A DNA stretch of 64,000 nt. It comes from Amycolatopsis acidiphila (GTDB taxonomy: Bacteria > Actinomycetota > Actinomycetes > Mycobacteriales > Pseudonocardiaceae). The stretch spans positions 7,936,001 to 8,000,000 of the forward strand of contig NZ_CP090063.1 in NCBI RefSeq assembly GCF_021391495.1, in the 5' to 3' direction. How positions within the stretch are numbered: position 1 is the stretch's first letter; every line of letters begins with the position of its first letter. Below, one piece after another: positions 60,493-64,000 of this stretch. A program made the translations under genes and the position numbers. Below the pieces are notes generated by a model that did no database searches, had not been told where the DNA came from, and saw nothing but the letters and a program-made list of their open reading frames with translations.

Positions 60493-60905
60493 GCGGGATG
60501 GCTGGGCTGGAACTGACGGGGCGGCGAGGTCAGGAAGGTCCCGATCTGCTCGACGAGCTCGTCCATGTTGTGCCCGATGAGCCCGACGTCGGCGTCGTCG
60601 GCGGCGAGCACCGCCAGGTGCGCGCCCTCCCCGGCCTCCACGATGAACAGCAGTCCGCCGTGGAACTCGGTCATCGACTGCCGCACACCGCCGCTGCCGT
60701 CGCCGAACTCCACGGAGGCGCCGTGCGCCAGGGACTGCACGCCGGCGGCGATGGCCGCCAGCTGGTCGGCCTTGTCCACCGACAGACGATGGGTGTGACA
60801 GAGCTTGAGCCCGTCCTTCGACAGCACCAGGGCGTGCGTCGCGCCCGGGGTGTTGTCCACCAGGTTCTCCAGTAGCCACTCGAGGCTGGGGTCTGCTGAG
60901 TTCAT
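60489..60905 (-). CDS. cvnB: Conservon roadblock/LC7 protein (CvnB)
   Basis: 138 aa. Roadblock fold: LEWLLENLVDNTPGATHALVLSKDGLKLCHTHRLSVDKADQLAAIAAGVQSLA, then FHGGLLFIVEAGEGAHLAVLAADDADVG. Roadblock proteins act as GTPase-regulating partners for MglA-like GTPases, here CvnD. The start at 60905 is 40 nt after the kinase stop. Confidence 0.93.
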   Translation of the reverse strand: MNSADPSLEWLLENLVDNTPGATHALVLSKDGLKLCHTHRLSVDKADQLAAIAAGVQSLAHGASVEFGDGSGGVRQSMTEFHGGLLFIVEAGEGAHLAVLAADDADVGLIGHNMDELVEQIGTFLTSPPRQFQPSHPA

Positions 60906-60945
60906 CGACGTTCCGGGGCGGCGACCCCGCACTCCAATCTCTGTG

Positions 60946-62286
60946 TCACTCGGTGTCGTCGGACGGCACGCCGCCCTCGGCGTTCTTGGCCCGGCCCTGC
61001 CGGAAGGCGCCGAACCGGGCGCCGGCGTCGGTCCTGGGACGGGTCGACTGGACGGGAGGCGCGCTCGCCGCCCGCGCCATCGCACTGAGCGTCTGCCCGC
61101 GTGGCCGCTTGGGCAGCGTCGTCGGCTCGCTCTCCAGCACCGCGGTCGCGGCCTCGGTCTGCAGGGCCGGGCGTGCCGCGGGCACGCTGATCGTCTGCTT
61201 CGGCGCGGGGACCACCGGGCGCTGGCGCGGCTGGGTGATCAGCTGGTTCGGGATCCGCAGGACCACGCCGGTGCCGCCGCGCGAGGACGGGCGGAAGAAG
61301 ACCTGCAGCTGGTGCTTGCGGGCCAGGCAGCCGACGACGGCGAGGCCGAGGCGGGTGCCCGAGAGCTGGGTGAGGTCCAGCGGCTCGGTCGAGGAGATCG
61401 CGGCCTTCGCGCGTTCGAGCGCCTGCGGCTTCATGCCGAGACCGCCGTCCTCGATGGTGACCACCACGCCGTTGTGCAGTTCCTCGACGTAGACGTGCAC
61501 CTCTTCCGAGGGGGCGGAGAACTTCGTCGCGTTGTCCATCAGCTCGGCCAGCGCGTGCATGACGTCCTCGGCCGCGTAGCCGACGACCGCCGAGGTGCAG
61601 GTCGAGTGGACCTGCACGCGCTGATAGGCGCCGATCCGGCCCATCGCGCCGCGCAGGATGCTCTCCATCACGATCGGCTTGGTCCAGCGGCGGCCGGACC
61701 GGGCGCCGGTCAGCACCGCGATGCTGTCGGCGAGGCGGCCGGTCTGCGCCGTGCTGTGGTCGATCTTCAGCAGGTCGCCGAGGACGTCCTCGGCGTAGCG
61801 GTTCTCCATCTCGCGCAGGTCGGCGAGCATGCTCGTGGCCAGGGCCTGCACGCGGCCGGCGGCGTTGCCGCAGGCGGCCATCGCCGCGGCCCGGCGGCGC
61901 TCCCCGATGCTGATCTCCCGGGTCAGCGTGCGCAGCAGGCGCTGGTGCGTCTCGTGGCTCGGCTTCGGCAGCTGCGCGAACACCGTCTCCGCCGACGAGC
62001 CGTCCCGCAGCCGCTCCACCGCGGCGGGCAGGATGTGGTCGACGAGGTACCCGAGCTCGTTGTTGATCACCGTGACGTGCTGCCGGGCGAACCGGAGCCG
62101 CTCGTGCCACCGCGCGAGCAGCGCCGCGACCACGGCGAGCACGACGACCAGGACGCCACCGGCCGTGCCGACGAGCGCACGGCCGTCGGCGGGCGCCGCG
62201 AGCGTCACCCACGTCCAGCCGCCACCCGCGATCAGCAGGGTGAGCACCAGCGCGAGCGCCGGACGAGCGGAGTTCGGTACCGACAT
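60946..62286 (-). CDS. cvnA: Conservon sensor histidine kinase-like protein (CvnA)
   Basis: 446 aa. Two N-terminal helices (about 8-30 and 36-58) bracket a very short outside loop (PADGRALVG), so the input is intramembrane or cytosolic. The helical region follows, then a GHKL ATPase (about 240-350) with N-box LAELMDNATKFS, G1 VTIEDGGLGM, G2 GTRLGLAVVG. A ~100-residue disordered tail ends with FGAFRQGRAKN. A normal phospho-acceptor H-box is not obvious. It is the first gene of the conservon. Confidence 0.92.
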   Translation of the reverse strand: MSVPNSARPALALVLTLLIAGGGWTWVTLAAPADGRALVGTAGGVLVVVLAVVAALLARWHERLRFARQHVTVINNELGYLVDHILPAAVERLRDGSSAETVFAQLPKPSHETHQRLLRTLTREISIGERRRAAAMAACGNAAGRVQALATSMLADLREMENRYAEDVLGDLLKIDHSTAQTGRLADSIAVLTGARSGRRWTKPIVMESILRGAMGRIGAYQRVQVHSTCTSAVVGYAAEDVMHALAELMDNATKFSAPSEEVHVYVEELHNGVVVTIEDGGLGMKPQALERAKAAISSTEPLDLTQLSGTRLGLAVVGCLARKHQLQVFFRPSSRGGTGVVLRIPNQLITQPRQRPVVPAPKQTISVPAARPALQTEAATAVLESEPTTLPKRPRGQTLSAMARAASAPPVQSTRPRTDAGARFGAFRQGRAKNAEGGVPSDDTE

Positions 62287-62442
62287 AGATCAGGTTCCTC
62301 GAGTGGAAGTTGAGCCGGAACTGGGCGGACGACCCTGGGCCGCTGACGAGTCCCGGAGAGTAGTCCCCGAGGAGCTGATGTGGCTAGGAAAACACCGGGA
62401 AATTGCAGAGCGAAAACTTCTGCTCGACGGTAGGTGACGAAC

Positions 62443-64000
<1,558 letters not shown>

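Overview
The window is very GC-rich, starts often with GTG, and packs genes with 1-4 nt overlaps. It carries actinobacterial hallmarks: an HspR/HAIR-controlled dnaK operon, a conservon (sensor kinase, roadblock, DUF742, GTPase, P450), F420-type oxidoreductases and an IdeR/DmdR-like iron box. Gene content matches what I know of the Mycobacterium tuberculosis Rv0338c-Rv0385 neighbourhood plus dcd: FeS reductase, dnaK-grpE-dnaJ-hspR, purA and its partner, DUF3151, fba, DedA, GH76, SpoU methylase, pyrE, Rv0383c-like, clpB and a type II flavohemoglobin. Gene order is rearranged and accessory operons are inserted. The most likely source is a Pseudonocardiaceae-type actinomycete (Amycolatopsis-like); this is inference from gene style, not a database hit.

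Layout. 1-2.5 kb: tail of an unrecognised gene, dcd, a sugar/H+ symporter. 2.6-6.5 kb (minus): tetR-aidB, then an orphan DUF742 protein with a CDF metal transporter. 6.6-10.9 kb: large FeS heterodisulfide-reductase-like membrane protein, SMR efflux pump with its TetR, cyanase, PEBP protein. 11-16.1 kb: DUF4097-type surface protein, then the heat-shock operon dnaK-grpE-dnaJ-hspR behind two HAIR operators. 16.1-22.1 kb: dienelactone hydrolase, flavohemoglobin, MarR regulator, and an iron-uptake operon in which EfeU and EfeO are one polypeptide followed by EfeB. 22.1-29.2 kb: clpB (third HAIR site), Rv0383c-like protein, SDR, pyrE, DUF2784, SpoU methylase, GH76.

29.2-35.4 kb: LacI regulator divergent from a six-gene sugar-import operon (binding lipoprotein, permease, ATPase, PfkB kinase, P-loop kinase, SDR), in which every junction is a 4-nt overlap. 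35.4-44.1 kb: VOC protein, a repeat-rich noncoding stretch, DedA with a small Pro-rich protein, a MarR-controlled operon of a DHA2 transporter carrying three beta-sandwich domains plus a YceI protein, an F420/PPOX enzyme, a GlcD-type oxidase, a second DedA. 44.1-49.4 kb: small tail-anchored protein, nagA behind a DasR-type site, ECF sigma factor, YciI, SDR, AKR, LLM oxidoreductase. 49.5-57 kb: fba, an unknown membrane protein, DUF3151, Tat lipase with divergent TetR, a large FAD/NAD protein, a secreted HNH nuclease. 57-62.3 kb: a P450 converging on a conservon whose own P450 lacks the ExxR arginine. 62.4-64 kb: Rv0358-like protein and purA, cut by the window end.

How the parts work together: HspR (encoded here) probably represses both dnaK and clpB, so one regulator sets the disaggregase/chaperone team. 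EfeUO and EfeB form a complete ferrous/ferric uptake unit under an iron box. The sugar operon couples uptake to phosphorylation. The conservon is a membrane signalling module ending in a P450. Several convergent gene pairs appear to end on long hairpins that lie partly or wholly inside coding sequence.
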